Positions 1-10,851 of a stretch of DNA of 64,000 nucleotides are shown here, piece by piece (position 1 is the first letter of the stretch; the number at the start of each line of letters is the position of its first letter). The DNA lies in contig ML058466.1 of NCBI GenBank assembly GCA_003013855.2, forward strand, positions 2,905,501-2,969,500. The letters run 5' to 3'. The DNA comes from Liriodendron chinense. Taxonomy: Eukaryota; Streptophyta; Magnoliopsida; Magnoliales; Magnoliaceae. The notes under the pieces were generated by a model that did no database searches, was not told where the DNA came from, and saw only the letters and a program-made list of their open reading frames with translations. A program made the position numbers and the translations under genes.

Positions 1-431
1 ATTGTATATCCATATCGTCCATCTGTTTCTACAAATCATTTTAGCAAGGGGTCTCAAAACTTAAGTAGATCTAAATCTCAGGTGGACCACAACATAGCAA
101 CCAATGGTGATTGAGTGCCTCACCATTAAAATTTTCAAAAGGCACATAATAAGGTTTTCATAATGTTTATTTGCCATCCAACCCATTGTTAATGTCAAAA
201 AGATCTAGATGAAAGGAAAATAAGAATATCAGCTCGATTCAAAAATTTTGTGGCTCATAAAAAGTTTATAATGGTCATTCATCACTGTTTCTAGTGGTAT
301 GGTTCACCTGAGATTCAGATCTTCTTAAGATTTTGAATGGTGACCTAAAATGATATAGGAAAATAGATGGATGGAGTGGATTTACAAAAAAAATACATTA
401 AGGTGGGCCCCACATGGTTAGGATAACACCC
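1..431. repeat. GGGCCCAC fold-back element, left end outside window
   Basis: Non-coding palindromic repeat. The left part has the arm motifs (tccatctgtttctac, aggtggaccacaac), the right part has their reverse complements, and it ends at gtgggccccacatggttagg followed by ataacaccc. The same terminal sequence appears inverted at 837-865. It is one of several copies of a fold-back family in this window. Confidence 0.6.
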
Positions 432-444
432 ATTATGTTATTAC

Positions 445-830
445 TCAATCACAAGTTTTGTTACAGTGGTGGACATTCAATCACCATTGGTTTCCTGCGA
501 TGTGGTCCACCTGAGATTTAAATGTGGTTAAGTTTTTCTATAAATCCATAAAATAATATTTAACAATTAATAGACGGCATGGATAGAACAAATAAATCAT
601 GGTGGGCTCCACGCAACACGTGGTAGTATCAACCCATCTAATGGTGTGAAATGTACACAAATTTGAACGAAAATCCAATTTTTTTATGGGTTCAAGTGGT
701 AAATGATCTTGAGAAATGGATGAATGGTGCGGATAAAACACATACATCATGGTGGGGTCCACAGAGCACTGACCACTAGTCACCTGGCCAGTGGCAATGG
801 GTGCGAATTAGGTGTTACCTGTGTAACAGT
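445..830. repeat. GGGCCCAC fold-back element, degenerate copy
   Basis: Contains gtggtccacctgagattt (about 500-520), catcatggtggggtccacag (about 747-766) and the terminal stretch agtggcaatgggtgcg. The left arm is poorly preserved. There is no coding content; short reading frames crossing it are by-products of the palindromes. Confidence 0.5.
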
Positions 831-831
831 T

Positions 832-1302
832 TGGTGGGTGTTACCCTTACCGTGGGGCCCACTTTGATGATTTTCTGTATATCTACGCTGTCCATCCATT
901 TCTACGGATGATTTTAGGATGAGGTACCAAAGCTAATGCATATCCAAATCTTAGGTGGACCACACCACAGGAAACAATGTTAATTGAACGTTCACCACTA
1001 ATAAGTTGTTAGGGCCAAAAAAGTTTTGGATCAACTTGATATTTGTTTTTTCCCTTCATCCCAGTCCATATGACCTAAACAGTTTGGATGTCAAATAAAC
1101 ATTACAGTGGGCCCTAGGAGGATTTTAATGGTGGACGTTCAATCATTATTGTTTTCCTATAGTGTGGTCCACCTAAGATTTATATCTACATCATTTATGG
1201 GATTCATTTGTAAAATGATCTGGAAAAATGAATGTATAGTGTGGATAAAACACATGCATCATGGTGGGGCACACAGAGCACCGACCACTAGCCACCTCGC
1301 TA
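832..1302. repeat. GGGCCCAC fold-back element
   Basis: The left arm begins ggtgggtgttaccctta and continues gtggggcccactttgatg. The right arm (about 1150-1275) is its imperfect reverse complement, ending catcatggtggggcacacag. The spacer includes ttggatcaacttgatatttg and gtgggccctaggagg. It directly abuts the element at 1312-1838, so the copies are clustered. Confidence 0.6.
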
Positions 1303-1311
1303 GTGGCAGCG

Positions 1312-1838
1312 GGGCGGGATTTCCTGCTAAAGCCTTGCGCAGGAAGTTCCTGTGCTGGGAATCAAGGTGCGGCCCACAATGATTTTTTTTATAAATCCAC
1401 CCCATCCATCTGTTTTGGGACCTCATTTTAGGACATGAGAACAAAAATGAACCAGATCCAAGACTCAAGTGGGCCGAAAACGTGAGGATTGAACGTCCAC
1501 AGTTGAAATATTTGTGGACCCACATGAGTTTCGAATCAGGATAATATTTGTGTTTCCAGTTCATCCCAGTAGTAGTGATGTTATGAACGGTATGGATGTC
1601 ATATAAACATCACTGTGGACCCAGGGAGGTTTCAACAGTAGTAATTTACGTACCCACCTTTTCCTTTAGTGAGGGCCACTTGAGTCTTGGATCCGATTCA
1701 TTTTTGTTTTCTTGTACTGAAATGAGCTCCCAAAACAGATGGACGAGGTGGATTTATCAAAAAACATCAATGTGGGCCCCACCTTGATTCCCAGCGCAGG
1801 AACTTCTTGCGCAAGGCTTTCGCAGGAAATTCCCACCC
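1312..1838. mobile_element. MULE-like MITE with 9-bp target duplication
   Basis: A 527-bp non-coding element, palindromic along nearly all its length. The termini are GGGCGGGATTTCC on the left and, reverse-complemented, GGGTGGGAATTTCC on the right; each continues into an arm with the core gcgcaggaagttcctg and then ggcccac. The flanking 9-mers gtggcagcg (1303-1311) and gtggcaacg (1839-1847) differ at one base. A 9-bp duplication with long terminal inverted repeats is typical of Mutator-superfamily non-autonomous elements. The assignment is inferred, because no transposase is present. Confidence 0.7.
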
Positions 1839-1847
1839 GTGGCAACG

Positions 1848-2073
1848 TGGACGAAGGGAAACCAAAATTCCCAAATCGGCTCTCCCGCCCTTAGGGCAAA
1901 TATCTAGTAATCCCCTCTCTCTCCCTCTATCTCGTTGCGCCCCAAGCTCCTCTACCTCTGCCCTGATTCCATCGTCGACGAGGCTAAGATCGATGATCGA
2001 TGGCTCATCAATCCCAAGCTCCTCTACCTCCACCCCAAGATAGGGTGGCCATGCCAAGGTCTACAAGGGCATG

Positions 2074-2076
<3 letters not shown>
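1848..2076. other. CT-rich unassigned segment
   Basis: C/T-rich sequence with an imperfect internal direct repeat (cccaagctcctctacctc at about 1951 and 2013). It resembles a plant 5' leader, but no start codon with a recognisable protein follows. Confidence 0.3.

Positions 2077-2121
<45 letters not shown>
2077..2121. repeat. (TC)n microsatellite
   Basis: About 22 uninterrupted TC dinucleotides. Reading frames across it give Ser-Leu repeats and are not genes. Confidence 0.95.
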
Positions 2122-2124
<3 letters not shown>

Positions 2125-2271
2125 CTACTATCTTTTTGGATGAAGGAGTGGAGATAGCACAAAAATCATGGTGGGCCCAAGTGTTTCAATGGCGGCATCA
2201 ATCCCTATTGATTCATGCGATGTGGCCCACTTGAGTTTTGGATGTAGTGTATCATGCCAAATCATGTAGAA

Positions 2272-2361
2272 ATTTATGGGAAGTGTGGGAGTGCGAAGGA
2301 TGCCTCTCACGTGTTTGATAGAATGCCTGTACAGCACATGGATTTGGCATTTAATGATAAC
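2272..2361 (+). pseudogene. PPR (pentatricopeptide repeat) gene fragment
   Basis: About 30 codons read IYGKCGSAKDASHVFDRMP and then a few more residues before losing similarity. This matches the P/L-type repeat signature of plant PLS-class PPR proteins (MYxKCGxxxDAxxVFDxMP), which act in organellar RNA processing. There is no in-frame start nearby, a stop follows at about 2415, and no second repeat is seen. It lies next to fold-back repeats (the GGGCCCA motif at about 2172 and gtggcccacttgag at about 2221), so capture by, or breakage through, such an element is plausible. The family call is fairly secure for so short a piece; the parent gene is unknown. Confidence 0.6.
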
Positions 2362-2374
2362 TGGGTTTGTTATT

Positions 2375-3188
2375 TATGTGGTGATTTCGTTGGAATTTTG
2401 CTTTGTTTGGGATCTAGATTTATCTGATTTGGTGAGAAAAGGGTTTGATTAGATTTATCAGGATCTCTTTTTTTTTGCTAAGGATAATTATCTGTTTTGG
2501 TGAGAAAGGGGTTTAATTAGATTTTTCTACTTTGTGTTTCTAGTGTAAAAATTAGTGAATTTTGAGATAGGGATCACTCCGCTTTGATCAACGGACCATG
2601 TCAAGGGTCTGGATGGTCAGATAAGACCCACAAACAGTTGGTGGACCCCATAGAGATGGGCCCCACAAGATCTATTAGAACACGTTTTCAGTTTTCAGGT
2701 TGTGCAGAAATTGGTCGGGCCCATTTTTTGGTCCGATTCACGATCACATGGGGTCCACTTTGGGTAAGAGGATGTAACCTTTTGATAGCCCTATGTAGGG
2801 GCATCAAAACCCCTAAGGTGGGGCCCACTGAAAGTGTGCGCATGGAATTTATGGTGTAAGGCCCAATATGGGTACTTGGAATTTCTGCACAGTTTCTGCA
2901 CAACTATTGTTGGCTCCAATTTTGGGCGTTGTTCACCGATCACATGGGATCCACTTTAGGGTTGTAGGAGGTCATTTATACTCTCACTTATGAGGGCTAC
3001 AAAACCTCAGTGGTGGTTAACCAAATGGGTATTTGTAGGGTCTGCCACAAGGGTCTAAAAATGAAGGTTTGCCCCAAAACACAGGATTTTCAGGACTAGT
3101 GTGATTAGTTACGAGTTTTCATCTGTTTATGCGTAAAATGACATGATTTGTCCATCTTAACTTGCCTGGCTGTTCTGTCCATCTTGTA
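2375..3188. other. Non-coding, scattered GGGCCCAC remnants
   Basis: No recognisable protein. Pieces of the fold-back family recur (gatgggccccacaag at about 2656, ggtggggcccactg at about 2817, cacatggggtccac at about 2744). Between them the sequence is AT-rich and unassigned. Confidence 0.4.
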
Positions 3189-3250
3189 TTTGAGATTTGG
3201 GATACAGCGGGGCAGCAGCAGCTGCTATTGTTTACGATATAACAAATCTG
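3189..3250 (+). pseudogene. Rab5/RABF-like GTPase exon remnant with internal deletion
   Basis: One frame reads FEIWDTAGQ, the Rab switch-II/G3 motif (DTAGQ). A second frame, overlapping it, reads GAAAAAIVYDITN, which in plant Rab5 proteins lies about a dozen residues further on. The coding piece between them (ERYHSLAP-type segment) is missing, and the two parts are fused at the repeated string ggggcagc. The result is frameshifted. A possible splice donor (ctg|gtacat) follows at 3251. Rab5-class GTPases act in endosomal trafficking; this copy cannot encode one. No other Rab exon was found on either side. Confidence 0.6.
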
Positions 3251-4405
3251 GTACATGAAAAAACTTACCAATATGTAGTTGGATGTATATGTGGGCTGAT
3301 TTTGTTTGGGGACTCATTCATTTGGAAACATGCCATTTATTACTTTCTGTTTCAGTCACTCTGTTTTGCTTATTCGATTGTATAAATTTGGAAGGCATTT
3401 TATATTCTTAAATGAGTTTGTGCAGTGAAAGCTGATGCTCTTGGTATGTTGGAATTTTGTTTTGGCTCAAGGTAATATACATAATAGGCTGACCAATGGC
3501 CTATATACAAACAACAAAAGTTCTAACATCCTTTAAGAAAAAATGTCTAAACTCTAACTGAAATTATGTTCTATCAGTCAATATTGAATGCGCATCCATG
3601 TGTAATTGGGATGTGGAATTCAGTTAGGGAATGGGAACATGCATGCTAACATGCATGTCCGGGAGTCTTCTAACTTCCCCATCTTTTCAAGAAATTGTTG
3701 AGATTTGAGGTGCTTTTGCAATAACCAGTTGATTATAGCCTACAGATGTCTACACTCCAGAAAGTCTTTTTGCTAATTCTTTTTTTTTAATGATTTCATT
3801 TCATAATTTATTGCTTTGATTGATGTTCATAACCAGGCCTTCACGCGAATGACTCCATACAACTTAGGGAGGGCCTCATGTATTTGTTGAAAATGGCGGT
3901 ATGCTATTTGCCATCTAGTCTTTTGGCGTAGCGCATACCTAGAAGCTTGGTTCCAAAAATGAAGCAGGTACAAATTTAAAAAATGACGGTATTCACTCTC
4001 ACTTGTTTAAAAGGTAGTAGGACATTGTGTTTTTCTCTACATGGATTGGCTTAATTTTCAGTCTTTGGTAATCTACACAATGGGGACCCTCCCAAGGGAC
4101 TGCTCAGATCGTTCACCATATGTATGTTCCATCTTGGCATGCCATGTAGGTAAGCTGAGCTATACAGGGAATTAACCTGATATGTTTTGTGGTCTTGTCA
4201 TTTTGTAATGATGACTATTTATTTTGATTGCAGTTTATACATTTTACACTTGAGGATCCTATTGCCAGAATCCTACTTATATGGTGAAGATGAGGTAAGA
4301 TTTTATTATTACTATCTCATCATTTAAGTATCATCTTACTGTTTATATGTGCGCTTCTTGGGATTTATACATTTTATAATGGTGAGATATCTTGCTATGG
4401 AATGG
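3251..4405. other. Unassigned non-coding stretch
   Basis: AT-rich with short open frames only; nothing recognised. It may be internal sequence of the CACTA-type element whose end is at 4836. Confidence 0.3.
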
Positions 4406-4410
4406 ACAAG

Positions 4411-4639
4411 TAAATGCATTAAATATCATGGTTTATGTGAGATTCTTGTGGTGATTTTGTGATGCTTATGTGATTAATGAACATAAGGAATAAAAAAATT
4501 TGGGTGGTAGCAAAGTCGTTACAAATAGTACTTTTTTCCTGCTACCACCCAATTTTTTATTCCATTTGTTCATTAGTCATATAAGCATCACAAAATTACT
4601 AAAACAATCTCACATGAACCGTGATATTTAATGCATTTA
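4411..4639. repeat. Long hairpin, arms about 100 bp, 29-bp loop
   Basis: The left arm 4411-4511 (taaatgcattaaatatcatgg to gggtggtagc) is the imperfect reverse complement of 4541-4639 (gctaccaccc to atatttaatgcattta). A transcript would fold into a miRNA-precursor-sized stem. A related left arm without its partner occurs at about 42195-42300. Confidence 0.8.
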
Positions 4640-4836
4640 CTAAACAAGTTAATGATTTTACAATAGGCCAGCACTATTGTTAATACTTTCTTTTGTAATG
4701 GGCCATAGTAGTTGTAAATGTTTACCCTTTTCACAAGGGGTGGAACCCGATGTATATTACGAGCATTTATGACAAGCAACACCTGTTTTTTTACAATGGT
4801 CATGACCTGTTGTAAAAGGCTAATTTTCTTGTAGTG
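4640..4836. mobile_element. CACTA-superfamily right terminus
   Basis: Ends ggctaattttcttgtagtg. The reverse complement starts CACTACAAGAAAATTAGCC, a classic plant CACTA terminus. Subterminal motifs tgttgtaaa and ttacaatg recur. The matching left end was not found and may lie before the window. Similar subterminal sequence occurs at 42310-42430. Confidence 0.65.
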
Positions 4837-4887
4837 GTTGTTGTGGCCATGCTCAAACGCTGATGGTTTTTTTAATATGCTAAAGCA

Positions 4888-5113
4888 ACGCCGACGGTCA
4901 TGAACCGTCGGAATTTGCGAGGGCTCCTCGCCGTCGGAATTTCCGACGGTCGACCGACGGCTTATCGCCGTCGGAAATTCCGACGGCCCATACCCGTCGG
5001 AAACCAATTGTGACGCTCCCTTTCCCGACGGCCCATCTGACGGTCAAAGGCCGTCGGAAAAGCCCTTTGACGATGGCTTTCAACAGTCGGGAAAAGTCAT
5101 TTTTCCGATAGTG
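4888..5113. mobile_element. Second CACTA family terminus, CCGTCGG subterminal repeats
   Basis: About ten copies of CCGTCGGAA in both orientations, ending ttttccgatagtg. The reverse complement begins CACTATCGGAAAAATGAC. Dense short subterminal repeats are transposase-binding arrays in known CACTA elements. Only one terminus is visible; it is immediately next to the end at 4836. Confidence 0.65.
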
Positions 5114-5267
5114 GGAGCAAGTTCAACTTCAACCAACCAGGCAGATAAAAGCATCGATCCGCACGTAACAGTGGCTGTAGTGATTGTTGTAGGCACAATT
5201 TCTGCTTATCGATGATTATCAAGTAATATTCCAACAATCCCAAAATTATCGATAAAATAGTTTATCG

Positions 5268-5760
5268 TTGTGGGGTTATGCAGTGAAATCCTATTATTTT
5301 CCGGCGAGGGACAATCTGGTTGAGACGAAGTCATGGAAGATCATCAGATTTATCAGTGGCATACATGTGGCCCCTATGGAAATGGAGAACCAGCCCAATA
5401 CTTCTAAAGTGGAAGGGCAGTCTCCTGTAATTGTCCAAGGTTTCATCGAGGAATTTGATGGGTCAGGAGAGATCAATGAAATAGAAAAAGAAAACGAAGT
5501 AAATCCCACAAATAGCTCAGATATTGTTAAAAAAAACTGAGGAGATGGAGGAAGATAATACATTAGTTGTAAGGGAAAAAAGAAGAAGAACATGTGGACA
5601 TCTCAGAAGATGTAAGCCAGAGTTGCAGGAGTTTAAGGCGATTATGCTCGCCGAACTTCCCAACGAATCATCCCTTATGTAGGAGATTAATGTTTCTTAG
5701 GTTGAGTTTGTCTTCAACAACATGAAAAACATGGTAGAGAGGGTAGCCATTATTCTTTCT
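5268..5760 (+). pseudogene. Ty3/gypsy (chromovirus-type) pol relic
   Basis: Degenerate coding stretch. 5611-5692 reads CKPELQEFKAIMLAELPNE followed by a stop and EIN, resembling the conserved linker ahead of the reverse transcriptase in gypsy elements (EFxDVxPxELPNELPPMRDI type). The upstream frame 5268-5540 is acidic and has no family I can name. Several stops interrupt it. The element type is tentative. Confidence 0.35.
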
Positions 5761-6846
5761 GATGTTTAGAAGAAGTCAAAGAAGCATACCGCAGATTACT
5801 AGGAATACGCAAATAAACGTTGGTACCCAAGGTTGAATGCATATCGTGAACCAAGTTCGTTGAAGAACTCAATCGTGTATCATGACTCAAGACTGATGAA
5901 GAACTCGAGGACGATTCTTTTTCAAGTGGAGGGGTCTGATGTAAGATGTGGATCAAGCACATTCCTATCACAAATGGACCGAAAGAAACCCAATGAAAAA
6001 TCAACAAAACTTAGAATAGTTATACCGATCAACCGATAGGGTCGATCAATCGAAATTCCACCAGAAATTCCAGATTGGTTGCTGGACAATTTCTTTCAGT
6101 TTAAAAAGGTCGGAATCCATTTCGATAGGTCGATGCATAGATCGATGGACAACAGATTTTGCACGTTTTTTCAATTTTCTTTCCTATTTTGCTTAAGACT
6201 TTCTTAATTTGTTTCTAAGGTTTATTTTATGCTATATAAGCCCTTCTAAACTCATTTTTTTAATTATTATTATTCATTAATAAATCTATGATTTTTATCA
6301 ATTTTCTCTAGTGGATCCGAGAACTTTATGTTGTGGATTCAAGAGGGCCTTGTGGATTCAAGGTACTTATCGATCAAGGAAGACGGTGATTATCCTCATC
6401 ACGTCCTTCCTTGTGTCAAATACATTCGGGTTTAGTTAGATTAGGTTTTTTTTATTTTACTAACGTAGGGTTTTGTTTAGTTTTAAGATGTCAAATTTCA
6501 TAATTTCTAGTCAGTTTTCTTCCAAAATTTTTGTTCTAGATTACAAACTTTGTTTTCTATTTTGTAGGACTTTGTTTAAATTAGTTCTTCCATACCGATA
6601 ACATCTAACCCAACTCTCTAAATTTTTGCTTTTTAATTGATTGATTTTCTGTAGGATTTTAGTTTTGCTTTAGGATTCTAATTTTTTTTTCTAGGTTTAG
6701 GTTTAGAATTAAACTTTGTGTGCTTCGTTCCCAAGTGGGTAAGGGATCATACATTGAGACTTCTAAGTAAGGGAGGTTTAGTCGAAGGGCTTTCCATTCA
6801 CTAACGAGTGAGAAGACAACTATGTACTCCTGAAACATCTAGAACC
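5761..6846. other. Retroelement non-coding region ahead of Athila-A gag
   Basis: No protein recognised. Contains TCGATCAATCGA-type motifs (6010-6150), tatataagcc at about 6234 (possible LTR promoter), and a leader-like stretch (6720-6840) that runs up to the gag start. It is probably LTR plus leader of element A and neighbouring debris; I could not fix LTR ends. Confidence 0.35.
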
Positions 6847-8170
6847 ATGGCTGATAATAAGCAGAACAATGATGAAAACATTAAGCATCACACACTGCCA
6901 ACTAGGATAAAATGTGATGAGAATAAGGTGCACTACGTTCCACCGGTTAGAACTCTACGTAATTATTTACAACCTGCGAGAACGAGTACGCCTTCCTGCA
7001 TGAATTTTCCAACCAACATAGGAAGCATGGACTTCAAACCCGGTGTAATACAACTACTTCCTAAATTTAATGGACTCGATTCTGTGAGAGTCCAAACTTG
7101 CACTTGAAAGAATTTAACGAGATGGTCGCCACCTTACAATTTAACAATGTTTCCTAAGACAATCAAATTGAAACTATTCCCCTTTTGTCAAAAGCAGAGA
7201 GCCAAGTAATGGCTCCACTCCTTAAGACTACTCTCTATTGGGACATGGACTCAGATGATCCGGGAGTCTTGAAAAAGTTCTTTCCGGTTCACAAAACCAA
7301 CAGGCTAAGGCATGCCATAATGAACTTTTCCCAAAAGGATGACGAGACATTTTTTCATTGTTGGGAGAGGTTCGAAGATCTCTTACTCACTTGCCCATGT
7401 CATGGTTACGAGATGTGGCGCATGATTAGCTTATTCTATGATGTATTAAGCTCAAACAAGCGTCAATTTATACAAATAACGTGTACTGGCAAGTTTTTGA
7501 ACAATGAGCCCGATGGGGCTTGGGATTACTTTGATATGCTAGCTGAAAATGCTCAATCATGGGATACCTCTAGCCAAGCTAGTAATCCCAAGTTAACGTC
7601 AAGAGAGAGAGGAATGCATGTGTTAAAGGAGGAGGAGGATTTTAATGCACGGTTGATAAGGTCTCACAAAAAAGGTCAAAGCCATTTAAGTTAGGAGAGT
7701 GGTTACAATAAATTCTGGTGAGGTCGTAGAAAGTGTTTGTGGAATTTTTTAGAGTGATGCACACTTAACTAAGGATTTTCCAACAATCCTCGCTTCTCAA
7801 GAGGTGTTGCATGCTCAAGTGAATGCCATGAATGCCTACTAACACCCCTTTATTACACCAAATTCCAATACGTACACTCTCGATTAGCGAAATCATCCAA
7901 ATTTCAGTTAGAGGAATGGACCAACTATAAATGCATACAATAATCCCCAAGGGACATCTACTAGTACACCACTTGTGCCACCACCGAAGAAAAATCTTGA
8001 AGATACATTGAATGCATTCATGCAAGGGAAAATATAGTACAATCATACAACCACGTAGGTTATCAATAAGTTGAAAATGTCAGTTGCAAGAATTAAGACA
8101 CATCTAAGTGTTAGGGAGAAAGGGACCTTTTTGGCCCAACCTCAACCTAACCCCAATGGGACAATTTGAA
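6847..8170 (+). pseudogene. Athila-like gag (element A), frameshifted
   Basis: Starts ATG at 6847 (MADNKQNNDE). Order: an N-terminal region with YVPPVRTLRNYLQPAR; the capsid-type retrotransposon_gag part after a frameshift near 7085 (LLPKFNGLDS, then SPNLHLKEF in the next frame; HCWERFEDLLLTCPCHGYEMW; AWDYFDMLAENAQSW); then the Athila hinge RNHPNFS at about 7885-7905 and LEDTLNAFM at about 8000. Gag forms the particle that packages element RNA. Internal stops occur at about 7156 and 7840. The same protein, about as decayed, is present in element B at 35347-36350. Athila lineage is inferred from the hinge and capsid motifs. Confidence 0.75.
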
Positions 8171-8191
8171 GTTAGTGATCCCAATTCTTCA

Positions 8192-8305
8192 ATCCAACAT
8201 GTGGAACATGTTAAATTCATCACCACTCATAGAAGTGGTAAAGAGATCCATCCAACATGTGAAACATGTTAAATCCTATTACCACTCATAGAAGTGGTAA
8301 ATAGA
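8192..8305. repeat. 58-bp tandem duplication in Athila-A
   Basis: atccaacatgtggaacatg to tagaagtggtaaa occurs twice, starting at 8192 and 8250. The second copy is slightly diverged. It lies in the gag-protease linker. Confidence 0.8.
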
Positions 8306-8479
8306 TTAATAAGAAAATTCCTAAGAAGATTGAAAAATCTAAGGAATCTGGAAATTATAAGGGTGATGGTGAATCAAGAAATGCTCCCCTAGACAAAGAG
8401 GAAAAGCGTGAATACAACCCTGTGGCCCCATTCCCCCGACGCCTAATATCAATAAATCGGCTGAGTGAAAATCAGGATA

Positions 8480-8846
8480 TCTTAGAGGTTTTTAACAAGT
8501 CAAAATTAACATCCCATTGTTGGATGCAATTAAATAGATTCCATCATATGTCAAATTCCTTAATGATCTATGTATGGTAAAGCGTAAGCTGGACATACAT
8601 AATAAAACATTTTTAATAGAGCAAGGGATTGTTATCATTAAATAAAACAATCCCCCTAAATATAAGGATTTCGGAAGTCCTACAATCTCTTGTATGATAA
8701 GTAACTTCCAGATCAATAAAGCTAAAGCTTCTTGATCTTGGGGCAAGTGTTAATTTGATACCCTATTCAGTATATGAGTAACTTAGGCTTGGTGAGTTAA
8801 AACCCACCAAGACAACTCTACAACTTGCAGATCACTCAATTAGAGT
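8480..8846 (+). pseudogene. Athila-A protease, 5' part (split by solo LTR)
   Basis: After a decayed linker, 8728-8846 reads LLDLGASVNLIPYSVYE, a stop, then LGELKPTKTTLQLADHSIRVP. DLGAS is the Athila-type retropepsin active-site variant of D-S/T-G. The frame is cut at 8847-8851 by the solo LTR and resumes at 11886. It carries one nonsense codon besides the insertion. Confidence 0.75.
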
Positions 8847-10694
8847 ACCAATGTAACGCCCCGAAATTTTGGCTCTCATGGACAACACGTTGAGCCAAAT
8901 TTCCACGTGTTAATTGGAATGTGTTAAGGTTATATTTCCACACATTTATCTTTATTTCCCACGTTCATGGCATTCATAGCAAAATGACGAAATTTAAGGT
9001 TTTTATTCGAAGATTTTCTACTCTACGTTATCAACATAATGTCCTTAGATCATATAAAATATATAATATTTCACTTTTCATCTCCCTGGGAGACTTAATT
9101 CGATTTACATGAAAATAAATCTATTCTATGAAAATGAGAACTATAAACATTATTCGTCTTCAAACTGATACAGCTTCATCATCCGTCATTGACCGCCATG
9201 AAACTTTATACTCTTCAACCTGTGAGTCAGATTCAGTTTAACAGATCGTCACCTGTAACAAGCTGGTGGTCTTGTGTAACACCGTCCCAGAAGGGAGTGA
9301 CTTGCTCGCAATCAACTCAGTTAGGGTTACCCCATAAGATTAGCACAATAATATCCAAACATAAGCATACCCAACCAAAACATACATGATAAAATCTTAT
9401 TTAATGCAATGCATGATATGCATGCTCTGGCTAAGGCACCCTAACTAAATGAGACAGGGACTTATTCCAACTCTTCTCACCAGCTACTAGTCACTAGAGT
9501 CCACAATAAAGCGGGTAATTCCACAACTTCATGTTAACAAACCCAGCCAATAGAGGTGATGACCACCCATCCCCCTACCACAAGCTAGCGCCGCAGCGCC
9601 CGCAGGGCTGACCCACTAAGTCGGGTCCAGTGAATGCATGATTAGTTTCACCTTTAGTTAATTAGTTTAGTATCCAGCCAATTTAGGATGTTAATGACTA
9701 ATGATCACTCCTTATCCTAATCAGCTCAAGGAAGCTTAAGGTCATTATGGGGGGCTCGTCACCCAGCATAGGCCAACAGCTTAGGCTTACTATCCCATAC
9801 CATCAATCCTGGCTCATGAAACTTTTCATATTCATCAATCCCATCCTCAAAGGGTCAATCATAGGTAACATATCAAACAAGGATCCCTTAGCACGTATCC
9901 AACAATGCACATGGTAGTGCCCAATTCAACATCATGACATATAAAATCATCATCACATACACGGTAATGGCAACACTTAATTCTTAACAATATGGCCCAT
10001 ACAAGCTTCATCTCTTTACATCAACGGTTACATCAGTGTGAGGCGAAGGGGCGTTAATTAATGTAGCATCCACACACGTAATCTCATATCATATAACACA
10101 TTATTCACCATGTTCATCATAAGCATGTAGGAAACATAAACTAAGCATAGATTTCACATAATTCTCACATAAGCATGTATACCATTATTTGACATAAAAC
10201 ATGGTCCATAACAATCCACGAATTCAGCATAAACACATCCAGGAACATCGTAAGAATTTATGATTTCATAAAGAGGTTTCAATAAACATGTTCTAAGCAA
10301 TCACACAACAAAACCTAAATTATAAACATGGAACCGACAAACAAAGTGATATTATTGTAATTAGGCTTAGAAAAAACACTCACCATTGAGATAGGATGTT
10401 TAAGATCGTTATTAAAGCTGTGAATTTGAGTTTAGGTCCAAACCTGTACCGCTTGATAAAGAACATAAAATCAGAGGGTAGATCGATAAGATTTTCATGG
10501 TTTTGGTCACTTAAGATAGAATTTCATCTAAGATTAGGGCTTAGGGAGGATTTTAGAAACGAACACATGGATTGGATGAACTTACCTCTCCAAAATCGAA
10601 TTCTCAACCAAGTCGACTTGACTTCTTCTTCTCTTTCCTTCCTTCCTTTTCTTTCTCCTTTCTCTTTCTCCATCTTTCCCTGGCTTAGGTAAGG

Positions 10695-10765
10695 CCTCAA
10701 CAGCAGCAGCAGTAGGAAGCAGCAGTAGCAGCAGCAGGAAGCAGCAGCAACAGCAGTAGGAAGCA
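10695..10765. repeat. Imperfect (CAG)n array
   Basis: cagcagcagcagtaggaagc-type units, inside the solo LTR. It gives runs of Ala, Ser or Cys in spurious frames. Confidence 0.85.
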
Positions 10766-10785
10766 AACGCCCTCTCTCTATACAC

Positions 10786-10788
<3 letters not shown>

Positions 10789-10848
<60 letters not shown>
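10789..10848. repeat. (TC)n microsatellite
   Basis: About 30 uninterrupted TC units inside the solo LTR. Minus-strand frames of Arg-Glu repeats here are artefacts. Confidence 0.95.

Positions 10849-10851
<3 letters not shown>

Noticed and set aside
1107..2057. Several 60-100-codon frames on both strands
   Set aside because: They follow the palindromic arms of the fold-back elements and mirror each other.
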